64,000 bases of DNA from UMGS1649 sp045534225 (GTDB taxonomy: Bacteria > Bacillota > Clostridia > TANB77 > CAG-465): assembly GCA_045534225.1 (NCBI GenBank), contig JAZSJJ010000007.1, positions 62,001 through 126,000 of the forward strand. The letters run 5' to 3'. The stretch's first letter is position 1. Every line of letters starts with the position of its first letter. The notes below the pieces were generated by a model that did no database searches, was not told the DNA's origin, and worked only from the letters and a program-made list of their open reading frames with translations. Of this stretch, positions 34,479-42,834 are shown piece by piece. The position numbers were made by a program, and so were the translations under genes.

Positions 34479-34568
34479 TTAAAGTCAATTAAATGGATTT
34501 GTTCATACTATTGTTATTTGTATATTTTTACTTATTTATACAAACACACAATTTAACACTAAAATTTG

Positions 34569-34597
34569 TTGAAATGTTTTTTTAAGTGTTATATAAT
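34569..34597 (+). promoter_or_regulatory. Promoter of the flippase gene
   Basis: TTGAAA (34569-34574), 17-base spacer, TATAAT (34592-34597); ribosome site GGAGGG at 34612-34617. Confidence 0.75.
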
Positions 34598-34624
34598 ATT
34601 ACCTTAGAATTGGAGGGAATTTTT

Positions 34625-36205
34625 TTGGCTATAAAAAAACAAACATTTATGAAAAGTGTTACTGTTGTTTTGGCCGCTCAGCTTTTAATAAAGTTTCTGG
34701 GATTTATATATAGAGTTATCCTTACAAATATAGAAGGATTTCAGGACGCTGGTAACAGTTATTACGGTACCGGATATAAAGTTTATGTATTTATTTTAGC
34801 GATTGCCACAACAGGAGTTCCTAATGCTATTTCAAAGCTTGTTTCAGAAAAACTTGCTGTTGGTGATGCAAAAGGTGCTCATAAAGTTTTTAAGACAGCA
34901 CTTAAATTATTCACATTTGTAGGATTATTCTTTGCATGTATTCTTTTGTTCGGATCAAATTATATTGCAACGAATATACTTTCAAATGTAGGTGTGCGTT
35001 GGACTCTTGCAACACTAGCACCAGCTGTATGGTTCGTTTCCATAGCTGCCGTGTTTAGGGGATATTTCATAGGAATGCAAAACATGTCCGCACACAGTAA
35101 AGCACAAGTTCTAGAACAGATTGTAAACAGTGTATTCTCTGTAATATTCGTATTACTTTTAACTGGTAAGAGTCCAGAAATTATGGCTATAGGTTCAACA
35201 GCTGCAACAGCAGTTTCTTGTTTAACCGCTCTTATTTACTTATATGTATTCTATAAAAAGAATAGAAAGAGTATATACGAGGCTATTAAAAACTCTGCGC
35301 CACATATGCAAGACAGTACACGAGTAACAATTAAAAAAATATTAAGATATGTAATACCTATATCTTTTGCAAGTATAGTTGTTTCATTATCTGGAATAGT
35401 AGATATATTATCTGTTATGGAAGGTTTAACTAAATACGGTTACGACTTAGCTACAGCTAATGAAAAGTACGGAATAATAGTTGGTAAAGTAGATATTCTA
35501 GTGTCTATACCACACACATTTAATGTAGCGTTCGTTACACCACTTATTCCAATAATAACAGAACATATTGTAAAAAGAGAAAAACAAGCTGCGTTAAACA
35601 AGATTAATTTCTCTATGAAATTATCTTCAATAATAGCTTTCCCATGTATGGTAGGTCTAGCAGTTCTTGCTACACCAATATTTAATACAGTATTCCCTAA
35701 TGCACCTCTTGGCGCAACGCTTCTTCAAATAGAAGTATGGGCAATAATATTCTCACTTGTTGCACAAGTTTCACAAGGAGCATTAAATGGTGTTGGAAAG
35801 TTATTTGTACCAGGAATGTCTGTATTAGTAGCAGCAGTAGTTAAATATATATTAAATATTAAATTGATACCAATCTACGGTGAAGTTATTGTTCCAATAA
35901 CAACAATAATTTACCACTTAGTTAACTGCTTAATAGTAACTACTGTACTGTACAGAACATTAAGAAGAAAACCAGATGTAAAGAATGTGTTTATGAAACC
36001 ACTTATTTCATCTGCTATAATGGGTGTTGTTGTTCTAATACTATTTAATATATTTGCAGGATTTGTTCCAACAGCAGTAAATATGTTAATATGTGTAGTA
36101 TTCGGAGCATTAATATATGCAGTATCTTTACTTAAGATGCAAATATTTAATAAAGAAGAACAAGCATCTTTACCAAGATTTAGGAAAATATTTGATTTAT
36201 TCTAA
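34625..36205 (+). CDS. MurJ/SpoVB-like lipid-linked polysaccharide flippase
   Basis: Polytopic exporter of the MOP (MviN/Wzx) superfamily, about 526 residues with about 14 membrane segments. It likely flips lipid-linked precursors such as lipid II or teichoic-acid units. Family features: an N-terminal basic helix, GNSYYGTGYKVYVFILAIATTGVPNAISKLVSEK (shown here only as a region, residues about 40-75) and the RGYFIGMQNM motif near 150. The start is TTG 34625, seven bases after GGAGGG; upstream ATG 34586 would overlap the promoter. Placed next to murT-gatD it most resembles the SpoVB/YtgP type that serves peptidoglycan or spore cortex. Confidence 0.85.
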   Translation: MAIKKQTFMKSVTVVLAAQLLIKFLGFIYRVILTNIEGFQDAGNSYYGTGYKVYVFILAIATTGVPNAISKLVSEKLAVGDAKGAHKVFKTALKLFTFVGLFFACILLFGSNYIATNILSNVGVRWTLATLAPAVWFVSIAAVFRGYFIGMQNMSAHSKAQVLEQIVNSVFSVIFVLLLTGKSPEIMAIGSTAATAVSCLTALIYLYVFYKKNRKSIYEAIKNSAPHMQDSTRVTIKKILRYVIPISFASIVVSLSGIVDILSVMEGLTKYGYDLATANEKYGIIVGKVDILVSIPHTFNVAFVTPLIPIITEHIVKREKQAALNKINFSMKLSSIIAFPCMVGLAVLATPIFNTVFPNAPLGATLLQIEVWAIIFSLVAQVSQGALNGVGKLFVPGMSVLVAAVVKYILNIKLIPIYGEVIVPITTIIYHLVNCLIVTTVLYRTLRRKPDVKNVFMKPLISSAIMGVVVLILFNIFAGFVPTAVNMLICVVFGALIYAVSLLKMQIFNKEEQASLPRFRKIFDLF

Positions 36206-36235
36206 AAACTCTACCTAAACCGTAGAGTTTTTTCT
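36204..36235 (+). terminator. Terminator after the flippase gene
   Basis: AAAAACTCTAC (36204-36214) pairs with GTAGAGTTTTTT (36222-36233); overlaps the stop codon by two bases. Confidence 0.85.
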
Positions 36236-36242
36236 TAAGCCC

Positions 36243-36271
36243 TTGTAAAATAAGGCTTTTACGAGTATAAT
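36243..36271 (+). promoter_or_regulatory. Promoter of murT-gatD
   Basis: TTGTAA (36243-36248), 17-base spacer, TATAAT (36266-36271), followed by GAGGTGATAAC and ATG 36296. Confidence 0.75.
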
Positions 36272-36295
36272 ATGTATATAATTTGAGGTGATAAC

Positions 36296-37630
36296 ATGAA
36301 ATCATTAGCAATAATTTTAGGAAAAGCTGCAGTATTTGCAGGTAAGCTTCTAAAACGTGGAAGTTCACTGCCTGGAGATGTTGCGTTAAAAATAGATAAA
36401 AGACTACTAACAAAAATGAAATTACCAGAGCTTAGAATTGCAGTAACAGGCTCTTCTGGCAAAGGAAGTACTTCAAGTATAATAGCACATATATACAGAA
36501 GTATGGGATATAAGGTTGTGCACAACGCATCAGGCGCAAACCTTACTGCCGGTATAACTACTACTCTACTTGAGAACTGTACTTTATCTGGTAAAGTTAA
36601 AGGTGATGTATTTGTATTTGAAATGGATGAAAGATATGCGAAATTCGCATTTCCAGACATTAAACCAACTCATATAGTAGTAACAAATATTACTCGTGAT
36701 CAGCCACCAAGACAAGGTCATGTAGATTTAGTTTATGAAGAGATTAAAAAGGCATTACCAAAAGGAGCTCATTTAATTCTTAATGGTGACGATCCATATC
36801 TTATGAAGTTTAATCTAGAAAATGAATATGAAACTACATATTATTCTTTAGATAAAACAGATTTATCTTATACTGACAGAAAGTTCAAAAACTTAAATAT
36901 AAACTACTGTCCAAAATGTAATACAAAATTAGAATATGAATATTACCATTTTGAAAATCATGGCAAGTTTAATTGTCCAAAATGCGACTTTACTCACCCT
37001 GAATCTAAATACAAGATTACTGGTATAGATTATCCAAATTTCGAAATGACAGTAGATAACCAACATAAAGTAAAACTACAATATGATTTATTATATAGCG
37101 TATACAATACAATGGCAGCATACACTACTGCTTGTACATTAGGACTTGATGAATCTGAAGTTGCTAAACACATTAGCGAACTTAATGCAAACTCTAAAAT
37201 GTACAACCACTACAAATACAATGATAGTGAAGTATATGTGTTAAATAACAAAAATGAAAACAGTACTACATTTAACCAATCTTTACTTTTCACAGAAAGA
37301 TTTAATGGTTCTAAAACTGTAGTGATTGGTTGGAAAGAAATAAGCAGAAGATATGCATTTGATGATTTATCTTGGTTATATGATATAGACTTCGAGATAT
37401 TAAATACACCAGATGTTAAAAGCATAATTTGTGCTGGACCAAATGCTTACGATATAGCTACAAGATTAATTCTTGCAGGATATCCAAGTGAGCAAATCTA
37501 CATATTTAACAATTTAACTGAAGCTAAAGAAGCTGTAGATATGAATAAAACAGACTACCTATTTGGAATTCTTAATTTTGACTATGTAGAACCATTTAAA
37601 ACAACATTTGCTAAAAAGGAGGAAGTATAA
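36296..37630 (+). CDS. murT: Lipid II isoglutaminyl synthase, MurT subunit
   Basis: Mur-ligase-type subunit of the MurT-GatD complex that amidates D-Glu of lipid II to D-isoGln, 444 residues. ATP loop TGSSGKGSTSSI (about 46) and VFEMDER strand are Mur-ligase features. Two CxxC pairs (YCPKCNTK about 204 and NCPKCDF about 224) form the zinc ribbon peculiar to MurT. The C-terminal part has SWLYDIDFE with the Asp that takes part in catalysis. It overlaps gatD by one base (TAATG). ATG 36296 follows GAGGTGA. All residues needed on the MurT side look intact. Confidence 0.95.
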   Translation: MKSLAIILGKAAVFAGKLLKRGSSLPGDVALKIDKRLLTKMKLPELRIAVTGSSGKGSTSSIIAHIYRSMGYKVVHNASGANLTAGITTTLLENCTLSGKVKGDVFVFEMDERYAKFAFPDIKPTHIVVTNITRDQPPRQGHVDLVYEEIKKALPKGAHLILNGDDPYLMKFNLENEYETTYYSLDKTDLSYTDRKFKNLNINYCPKCNTKLEYEYYHFENHGKFNCPKCDFTHPESKYKITGIDYPNFEMTVDNQHKVKLQYDLLYSVYNTMAAYTTACTLGLDESEVAKHISELNANSKMYNHYKYNDSEVYVLNNKNENSTTFNQSLLFTERFNGSKTVVIGWKEISRRYAFDDLSWLYDIDFEILNTPDVKSIICAGPNAYDIATRLILAGYPSEQIYIFNNLTEAKEAVDMNKTDYLFGILNFDYVEPFKTTFAKKEEV

Positions 37631-38382
37631 TGAAAATAACAATAGGACATTTATTTTATGACATACTTAACCTTTATGGCGAAAGCGGAAATATTCTAGC
37701 GCTTAAGTATGCTTTAGAAAAACAAGGTGTAGAAGTTGAAATTAAAGAAATATCTTTAAAAGACGAACTTTATCTTGGAGATTTAGATCTTGTATATATG
37801 GGAGCCGGAACTGAAGAAAACCAAATGCTTGCTTTAGAATATCTAAAAAAATATTTACCTACACTTTCACAAGAAGTATTAGGTGGTAAGTTCTTCTTAG
37901 TAACAGGCAATTCTGTAGAATTATTTGGCACTCACATACAAGACGGAGAAAGAAAAATAGAAACATTAGGTATTTTCCATTATTATACTGAAAGAACAAA
38001 AGAAAGAAGAGTTTCTGAATGTGTATTTAAACACAAAAAAGTAGATGACCTAATATTAGGATTTGAAAATCATCAGGGGATTTTAAGAAAAGTCTCTCTT
38101 CCAATGTTTGAAGTAATTAAAGGCTATGGTTCTGAAAAAGACACTGGTACAGAAGGTTTCAAACATAATAGTTTCCGCGGTACATACATGCTTGGGCCAA
38201 TACTTGCAAGAAATCCAAAGCTTTTAGAATATTTTGTAAAAGAATTAATTTCACGCAAAGATAAGAATTTTGAATTCAAGCCTTTAGATTTAGAAATTGC
38301 GCAGACAGCACACGATAGATTTATGGATAAATACACAAATCTTTTAGCTGCTCTTGCAGAAAAAGAAGTTAAAAAAAAATAA
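37630..38382 (+). CDS. gatD: GatD-like amidotransferase subunit lacking the nucleophile cysteine
   Basis: Partner of MurT; canonical GatD frees ammonia from glutamine with a Cys-His pair. The product is 250 residues and has the GatD framework: HLFYDILNLYGESGNI at the N-terminus, LVYMGAGTEENQM, and GFENHQGILR, which contains the catalytic His (148). In place of the family C-G-G-x-Q-L/F-x-G elbow it has TGNSVELFG, putting Thr at residue 92 where the nucleophile Cys belongs. The reading frame is intact and in operon with murT, so this is not decay. Glutaminase activity is therefore doubtful; the complex may use free ammonia or the subunit may be structural. Confidence 0.85.
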   Translation: MKITIGHLFYDILNLYGESGNILALKYALEKQGVEVEIKEISLKDELYLGDLDLVYMGAGTEENQMLALEYLKKYLPTLSQEVLGGKFFLVTGNSVELFGTHIQDGERKIETLGIFHYYTERTKERRVSECVFKHKKVDDLILGFENHQGILRKVSLPMFEVIKGYGSEKDTGTEGFKHNSFRGTYMLGPILARNPKLLEYFVKELISRKDKNFEFKPLDLEIAQTAHDRFMDKYTNLLAALAEKEVKKK

Positions 38383-38427
38383 TAAGGATAAGAAAGTTTC
38401 TGATAAATAACTTATTATCTTGGTAAT

Positions 38428-38466
38428 AAAAAAGTAACGTCAATATATATTTTGCCGTTACTTTTT
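38428..38466. terminator. Bidirectional terminator between gatD and the PHP gene
   Basis: AAAAAAGTAACG (38428-38439) and CGTTACTTTTT (38456-38466) pair; T-rich tracts exist on both strands. Confidence 0.8.
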
Positions 38467-38470
38467 ATTT

Positions 38471-39352
38471 TTACTTTTTATTTCTCGTCCAATTATAAAA
38501 TATCGCTCTGTTTATATTCAAGTTATGGTTCATTCCCGATCCAAGTTCTATTCCAGGTTTAACAGTTCCATGATAATCACTACCACCTGATATCATCATA
38601 TTGTGTGCTCTTGCCCATTTTTCTATTTCATTCATTTGCTCGTTTGTAAACGTTGAATGATATACCTCTACTCCATCTATTTTATATTTTTCCGTAAATT
38701 CATTTAGAAAATCTATTGTGTTGTCAAAAGCGTATTGATATGGATGTGCTAGAATTGCTATTCCGTTTGCTTTTTTTACTAACTCTAATGTCTCTTCTAC
38801 ACTAGGACTAAACTTAGATAGGTCTATAAACAAGTGATGTTTTGGATTTACCACTCCATCTCTAAAGAAATTTTTAAGTGATTCCATTAAATGTTCACCA
38901 TAAACTTCGACCGCTTGTTCCTTATGTGCTTTTAAATAGTCATATGCTTGATGTTCAGGAAAACCTGAAAAATCTATATCTCTCATTTCAATATCAAAAC
39001 CATCTTGTTGTAAATTCTTTACCATTCTAGACGCCATATAGCGTTTTCTAGCAAGTTTGTGCTTTGGAGTATAGTAATTTAACATATACTCATTAATAAC
39101 CTCTGGATTTACGCCATAGCCAAGAATTTCTACTATTCTACCTTTGTATGATGTTGTTATTTCACATCCAGCTATAACTTGACCTGAATATATATTTCTC
39201 CAATCAAATTTTTGCATGTCTATATAGCTTTTACAAGTATCATGATCTGTTATAGATATTATTTCTAATTCTTTTTCTTCGCATAACTTCAAAAGATTTC
39301 TTACAGTATCGCTACCATCAGAATTTTTAGTATGCATATGTAAATCTACCAT
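38471..39352 (-). CDS. PHP domain metal-dependent phosphoesterase
   Basis: Product of 293 residues of the PHP family (YciV/TrpH-like), which contains nucleotide phosphoesterases such as 3',5'-nucleoside bisphosphate phosphatase. Metal ligands are visible: DLHMHTKNSDGSDT at residue 3, SITDHDTCKSY (about 35), the Glu of AGCEITTSYKG, ILAHPYQY (about 198) and SGGSDYHG near the C-terminus. No polymerase domain is attached. ATG 39352 follows AAAGGAG. It is a single gene between a terminator and the LysR gene. Confidence 0.9.
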   Translation of the reverse strand: MVDLHMHTKNSDGSDTVRNLLKLCEEKELEIISITDHDTCKSYIDMQKFDWRNIYSGQVIAGCEITTSYKGRIVEILGYGVNPEVINEYMLNYYTPKHKLARKRYMASRMVKNLQQDGFDIEMRDIDFSGFPEHQAYDYLKAHKEQAVEVYGEHLMESLKNFFRDGVVNPKHHLFIDLSKFSPSVEETLELVKKANGIAILAHPYQYAFDNTIDFLNEFTEKYKIDGVEVYHSTFTNEQMNEIEKWARAHNMMISGGSDYHGTVKPGIELGSGMNHNLNINRAIFYNWTRNKK

Positions 39353-39408
39353 TTCTTTCTCCTTTGTTCATATATATTCTAGAACAAAAATCTGTAAAAT
39401 ACAATATA

Positions 39409-40311
39409 CTATTTATTAATATCCTTTAATATTATTTCTACAAATTTACTTGCTGCATAGTTTAATGAACTATTCTTTAATGTAACTATTCCAAGTTCTC
39501 TTGACTTTATTTTAGGTTCTACTTTAAGCTCATAAAGTTCGCCATTTGCAAGTTCTGTTTTTGCGAACTCTTTAGTTATATATCCTATCCCAAAGCCAGC
39601 TTTTATAAACTCCGTAACTAACGCATAGCTTACTATTTCAATGTCTGGCTTGAAATCTATTCCATTAGTTTTCATATAATTATTTAGGAATGCACGTGTA
39701 TTAGAAGGTTCTTTTTGTGTTACTATTTTATGCTCTAGCAGTTCATTTAATGTATATTCTTTATCCTCTTTTGCTAGATATTTTTCGCTTGCTGCAAATG
39801 TATCATGAAGTTTCGCACAAACAGTTATATCCATATCTAATGCTTCTTTAGTTGGTAAATTAGTAACAAGAAAGTCTACATAGCCGTTTCTTAAATCACT
39901 TATAAGATTAATGGTAAGTTCATTTGTTATTTCAATGTCTATATTCGGATACATTCTATGAAATTCTGCTATATATGGCATCAGGAAGTGTTTAGATACT
40001 GTAGCACTTGCCCCTATTCTTATTTTCCCTTCTTCTAGTTTAATTAAAGAATTAAATTTGTTTTCTGCATTTCTGGCTTCAGTTAATATATTCTTTACAT
40101 AGCTAAGTAATACTTTCCCTTCTTCTGTTAAAGTAACACCTTTTTTAGTACGTATAAAAAGTACTCCGCCTAAGTTTGTTTCTAATGTGTGTATCGCTTT
40201 AGTTACAGCCGGCTGTGAAATATACAACTCTTCTGCTGCTTTAGTTATATTCCCTACAGTTGCAACTGTATAAAAGACTTTGTATAAATTTAGATCTATA
40301 TCGTTTCCCAT
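39409..40311 (-). CDS. LysR family transcriptional regulator
   Basis: Product of 300 residues: N-terminal winged helix-turn-helix (4-62, with ITKAAEELYISQPAVTKAIHTLE) and a C-terminal substrate-binding domain (about 90-298). It is divergent from the nitrilase-coaB-WG unit, and a T-N11-A dyad lies between them, the usual arrangement for a LysR regulator and its target. ATG 40311 follows TGGTGAT. The effector is unknown. Codon use is that of the host, unlike the genes it may control. Confidence 0.92.
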   Translation of the reverse strand: MGNDIDLNLYKVFYTVATVGNITKAAEELYISQPAVTKAIHTLETNLGGVLFIRTKKGVTLTEEGKVLLSYVKNILTEARNAENKFNSLIKLEEGKIRIGASATVSKHFLMPYIAEFHRMYPNIDIEITNELTINLISDLRNGYVDFLVTNLPTKEALDMDITVCAKLHDTFAASEKYLAKEDKEYTLNELLEHKIVTQKEPSNTRAFLNNYMKTNGIDFKPDIEIVSYALVTEFIKAGFGIGYITKEFAKTELANGELYELKVEPKIKSRELGIVTLKNSSLNYAASKFVEIILKDINK

Positions 40312-40361
40312 AATATCACCAAAATAATTATACTACTATAAAAGATATTATTCAAGATTAT

Positions 40362-40378
40362 CATAACTGTAAGTTATG
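40362..40378. promoter_or_regulatory. Putative LysR operator
   Basis: CATAAC-TGTAA-GTTATG: a perfect 6-bp inverted repeat with the T-N11-A spacing of LysR sites (inside ATAACTGTAAGTTAT). It lies 22 bases upstream of the predicted -35 of the plus-strand unit and 50 bases from the LysR start. Confidence 0.6.
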
Positions 40379-40399
40379 GTTTATATAAAAATTATGTAT

Positions 40400-40428
40400 T
40401 TGTGTTATGACCATTGCAGAGTTATACT
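40400..40428 (+). promoter_or_regulatory. Promoter of the nitrilase-coaB-WG unit
   Basis: TTGTGT (40400-40405), 17-base spacer, TATACT (40423-40428). The weak -35 would suit an activator bound at the LysR site. The GGAGGTGATAAT ribosome site follows almost at once. Confidence 0.5.
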
Positions 40429-40446
40429 ATCAGTGGAGGTGATAAT

Positions 40447-41304
40447 ATGCTAACAAATAATTATTTAGCAGTACTTGTATTTCAATTGAAATTACACATC
40501 AAATGCACACACGAAAAGGATTATCTCGTAATAGATGATTCTTACCACAAACAGATTAAAAGATGTATCGAGATCATCAAAGAAACTAATCCGGACATCG
40601 TTGTTTTTCCTGAAATGTCTGCTACCAAGGAATATGCAGATGTAATGCTAGAGCTTTCTAAGACAGGTAAGTTAATTGTATTTGGTAGCATCTATGCAGG
40701 AACGACCAACTACACTACAATTTATCAAAATGGTGAGCTTTATCTTATAGCCAAGCGATTCCCTTGCGGAAGCGAACCAATGGTAAGATTTGCACCAAAG
40801 ATTACTCCAAACGAATTCATTAAAGATTATCTTCACGAACATGAATTCCACGTGAAAGGAAATAAAGTATACATCCTTAACTGCTTGGAGTACTATGAAA
40901 CTGCTTATCTTATCGCAAGAGATTACGAACTTTCAAAAGATCTTTTCGGATTTATTGTTCCTTGCAGCAATTCTAATCCAACTGTATTTATGGATGAATC
41001 TCGTGCAATCCATAACCATAACGAATTCATCTACTCGTTTGTAGCAAATAGAATTCGAGGCGATGAAACCAATCGTTATGGCAGAAGCTATATCTTTGGT
41101 CCTATTCAGTACCACGAAAAAGATTGGATGAAGGAAGAAGGAATTCTTTCTCTTGACCACAACGCAAGCATCCTCACTCTAGATAAAGACACTCCTTCTT
41201 TTGCATATGGAAAATATGCAGTCGGACGTGAAATCTCTAGATTTGGAAGAAGCGACAATTACCTCAACACACCTCGTGGTGTAGTTACAAAAAATTTACT
41301 TTAA
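40447..41304 (+). CDS. Carbon-nitrogen hydrolase (nitrilase superfamily)-like protein
   Basis: Product of 285 residues. The order and spacing of candidate catalytic residues fit the nitrilase superfamily: Glu56 in DIVVFPEMSAT, Lys103 in LIAKRFPC and Cys146 in VYILNCLEYYE, where the Glu-Lys-Cys triad is expected. The usual G-x-x-I-C-x-D elbow is changed to YILNCLE, so it is a divergent member and the substrate cannot be named. ATG 40447 follows GGAGGTGAT. It is the first of three genes with raised G+C and host-atypical codons. Coupling with coaB suggests an amide- or pantetheine-related substrate, but this is conjecture. Confidence 0.65.
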   Translation: MLTNNYLAVLVFQLKLHIKCTHEKDYLVIDDSYHKQIKRCIEIIKETNPDIVVFPEMSATKEYADVMLELSKTGKLIVFGSIYAGTTNYTTIYQNGELYLIAKRFPCGSEPMVRFAPKITPNEFIKDYLHEHEFHVKGNKVYILNCLEYYETAYLIARDYELSKDLFGFIVPCSNSNPTVFMDESRAIHNHNEFIYSFVANRIRGDETNRYGRSYIFGPIQYHEKDWMKEEGILSLDHNASILTLDKDTPSFAYGKYAVGREISRFGRSDNYLNTPRGVVTKNLL

Positions 41305-41318
41305 TGGAGGAAAATATT

Positions 41319-42086
41319 ATGAAAAAGAATATTATTATTGATGCAGGTCCTACAAACGAAAGAATCGATGCTGTAATGAAGATTACGAATATGTCTACCG
41401 GTGCTCTTGGTAGCATTATTGCAGATACAGTTCTTACCAACTTTGGAGATGAAATTGAAAATCTTTTCTACATCTCTACTAAGCTTTCGTATAAGCCTAG
41501 AGTACAAAGTGATAAAGTAAGATTCATTACTGTTGAGTCTACAGATGATCTTATCCAGGCTTTGGATAATCTCTTTGCAAATTACAGGATTGATGCAATC
41601 GTACATTCTGCAGCAGTTGGAGACTACAAAGGCAGATATGTTGTTCGAGCAGAAGATATTGTAGAAGAAATTCTTCACGAAGATTTTACAAATCTTTCTG
41701 AAAACGAAAAACGTGAAAAGCTTATGAGTATTTTCACATCGCCTAAGGCCGTTCTTCATGATGAAAGCAAAATTTCTTCCTACGAACCTAACCTTATGGT
41801 TATGCTTGACCTTACTCCTAAGGTTATTTCACGTATCAAAAAATGGAGCCCTGATACCAAACTTATCGGTTTCAAACTCCTTGAAGGCGTAAGCGAGGAT
41901 GAACTTTTCGATGTTGCAAGCAAGCTTCTTCATAAGAACAACGCAGACTACATCGTAGCAAATCTTCTTGATAGAATCGGCGGCGGAAAGCACTTTGCAA
42001 TGATTATTAACAAGGATGGTGTTCTTCATAGATGCAACACTAAGCCCGAAATTGCAAATGTTATTTCACATCTTATCTTCGGATGA
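41319..42086 (+). CDS. coaB: Phosphopantothenate--cysteine ligase, stand-alone CoaB type
   Basis: Enzyme of coenzyme A synthesis joining cysteine to phosphopantothenate, 255 residues. The pattern is that of the separate CoaB known from streptococci: DAGPTNERIDAVMKITNMSTG at the N-terminus (T-N-E-x-I-D-x-V), IVHSAAVGDYKG (about 107), SPDTKLIGFKLLEGVSEDEL and KNNADYIVANLL. No CoaC decarboxylase is fused or adjacent, whereas most Clostridia have a CoaBC fusion, so this may be a second, acquired copy. ATG 41319 follows GGAGG, 14 bases after the nitrilase-like stop. G+C is 25 of 60 bases at 41881-41940, higher than neighbours. Confidence 0.85.
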   Translation: MKKNIIIDAGPTNERIDAVMKITNMSTGALGSIIADTVLTNFGDEIENLFYISTKLSYKPRVQSDKVRFITVESTDDLIQALDNLFANYRIDAIVHSAAVGDYKGRYVVRAEDIVEEILHEDFTNLSENEKREKLMSIFTSPKAVLHDESKISSYEPNLMVMLDLTPKVISRIKKWSPDTKLIGFKLLEGVSEDELFDVASKLLHKNNADYIVANLLDRIGGGKHFAMIINKDGVLHRCNTKPEIANVISHLIFG

Positions 42087-42127
42087 GCAACAGACACTTT
42101 ACATTAAACTAAGAAAAGGACGAAGGC

Positions 42128-42757
42128 ATGGATAACAAGAAATATGATTATGTATCTAAGTTCTATGATGGATACGCTGCAGTAAGAATTGGTCATAAGT
42201 GGGGATTTATTGATGAGAGTGGAAAAGAAATCTGTAAAATCAAATATGAATTCCCAGTGAACAAAAGCCTTGGAGCTTTTTGGGAAGGATTTGCAGTTGT
42301 TGGCGCTCCAAACGGAAAATTTATTGATGTTTGTGGCACACAGTGTGAATGTTTAGGATTTGGTTACATTAACACCAACGGTGAAGAAATGTGCCCCTTC
42401 AATTACACTGCCGCCTGTGATTTTAATAACGGAGTTGCCTGGGTAAGAGATGAAAATATGAAATGGTTGCTTATTAACAACAAATTTGAAACTCTTACCA
42501 AAAGAACTTATGATAGAATTCATGATTTCTTCTATGGCTTTGCTGTTGTTGAACTTGACGGTAAGTTTGGTTTTATTAACCGTCATGGAGATGAAGTTTG
42601 TGAAATAAAGTATAAACACATGAGTTGCTTCAACGAATATGGATATGCTCAAATCACATTTCCTAACACCAAATTTGATAGAACCTACTGGATTGACACT
42701 GAGGGTAAAGAATACTTTCTTTATTTTGATTCGAATGAGATGCAACCTTTAAACTAA
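42128..42757 (+). CDS. WG-repeat protein
   Basis: Product of 209 residues made of about four WG (KWLG-like) beta repeats: HKWGFIDESGKEICKIKY, GFGYINTNGEEMCPFNY, KWLLINNKFETL and GKFGFINRHGDEVCEIKY. Each has the pattern GF-I-x-x-x-G-x-E. WG repeats form small beta modules of unknown binding role and are common in Bacteroidetes and Firmicutes. No signal peptide or membrane segment, so it is probably cytoplasmic. Third gene of the LysR-linked unit, 41 bases after coaB; composition is again richer in G+C than the flanks. Confidence 0.85.
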   Translation: MDNKKYDYVSKFYDGYAAVRIGHKWGFIDESGKEICKIKYEFPVNKSLGAFWEGFAVVGAPNGKFIDVCGTQCECLGFGYINTNGEEMCPFNYTAACDFNNGVAWVRDENMKWLLINNKFETLTKRTYDRIHDFFYGFAVVELDGKFGFINRHGDEVCEIKYKHMSCFNEYGYAQITFPNTKFDRTYWIDTEGKEYFLYFDSNEMQPLN

Positions 42758-42775
42758 GAGACACTACAAAGGCAA

Positions 42776-42810
42776 AAGGAACCGTTTCAGCTATTGCTGA
42801 GACGGTTCTT
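42776..42810. terminator. Terminator between the WG gene and the ART-like gene
   Basis: AAGGAACCGTTTCAGC (42776-42791) pairs with GCTGAGACGGTTCTT (42796-42810) with one mismatch. The T-tract is short on both strands. Confidence 0.7.
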
Positions 42811-42834
42811 AATTTACATCTTTTATTATAATTG

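Noticed and set aside
40846..40857. parS-like TTCCACGTGAAA in the nitrilase-like gene
   Set aside because: The core is imperfectly symmetric and lies in a compositionally different gene; a chance match seems more likely.
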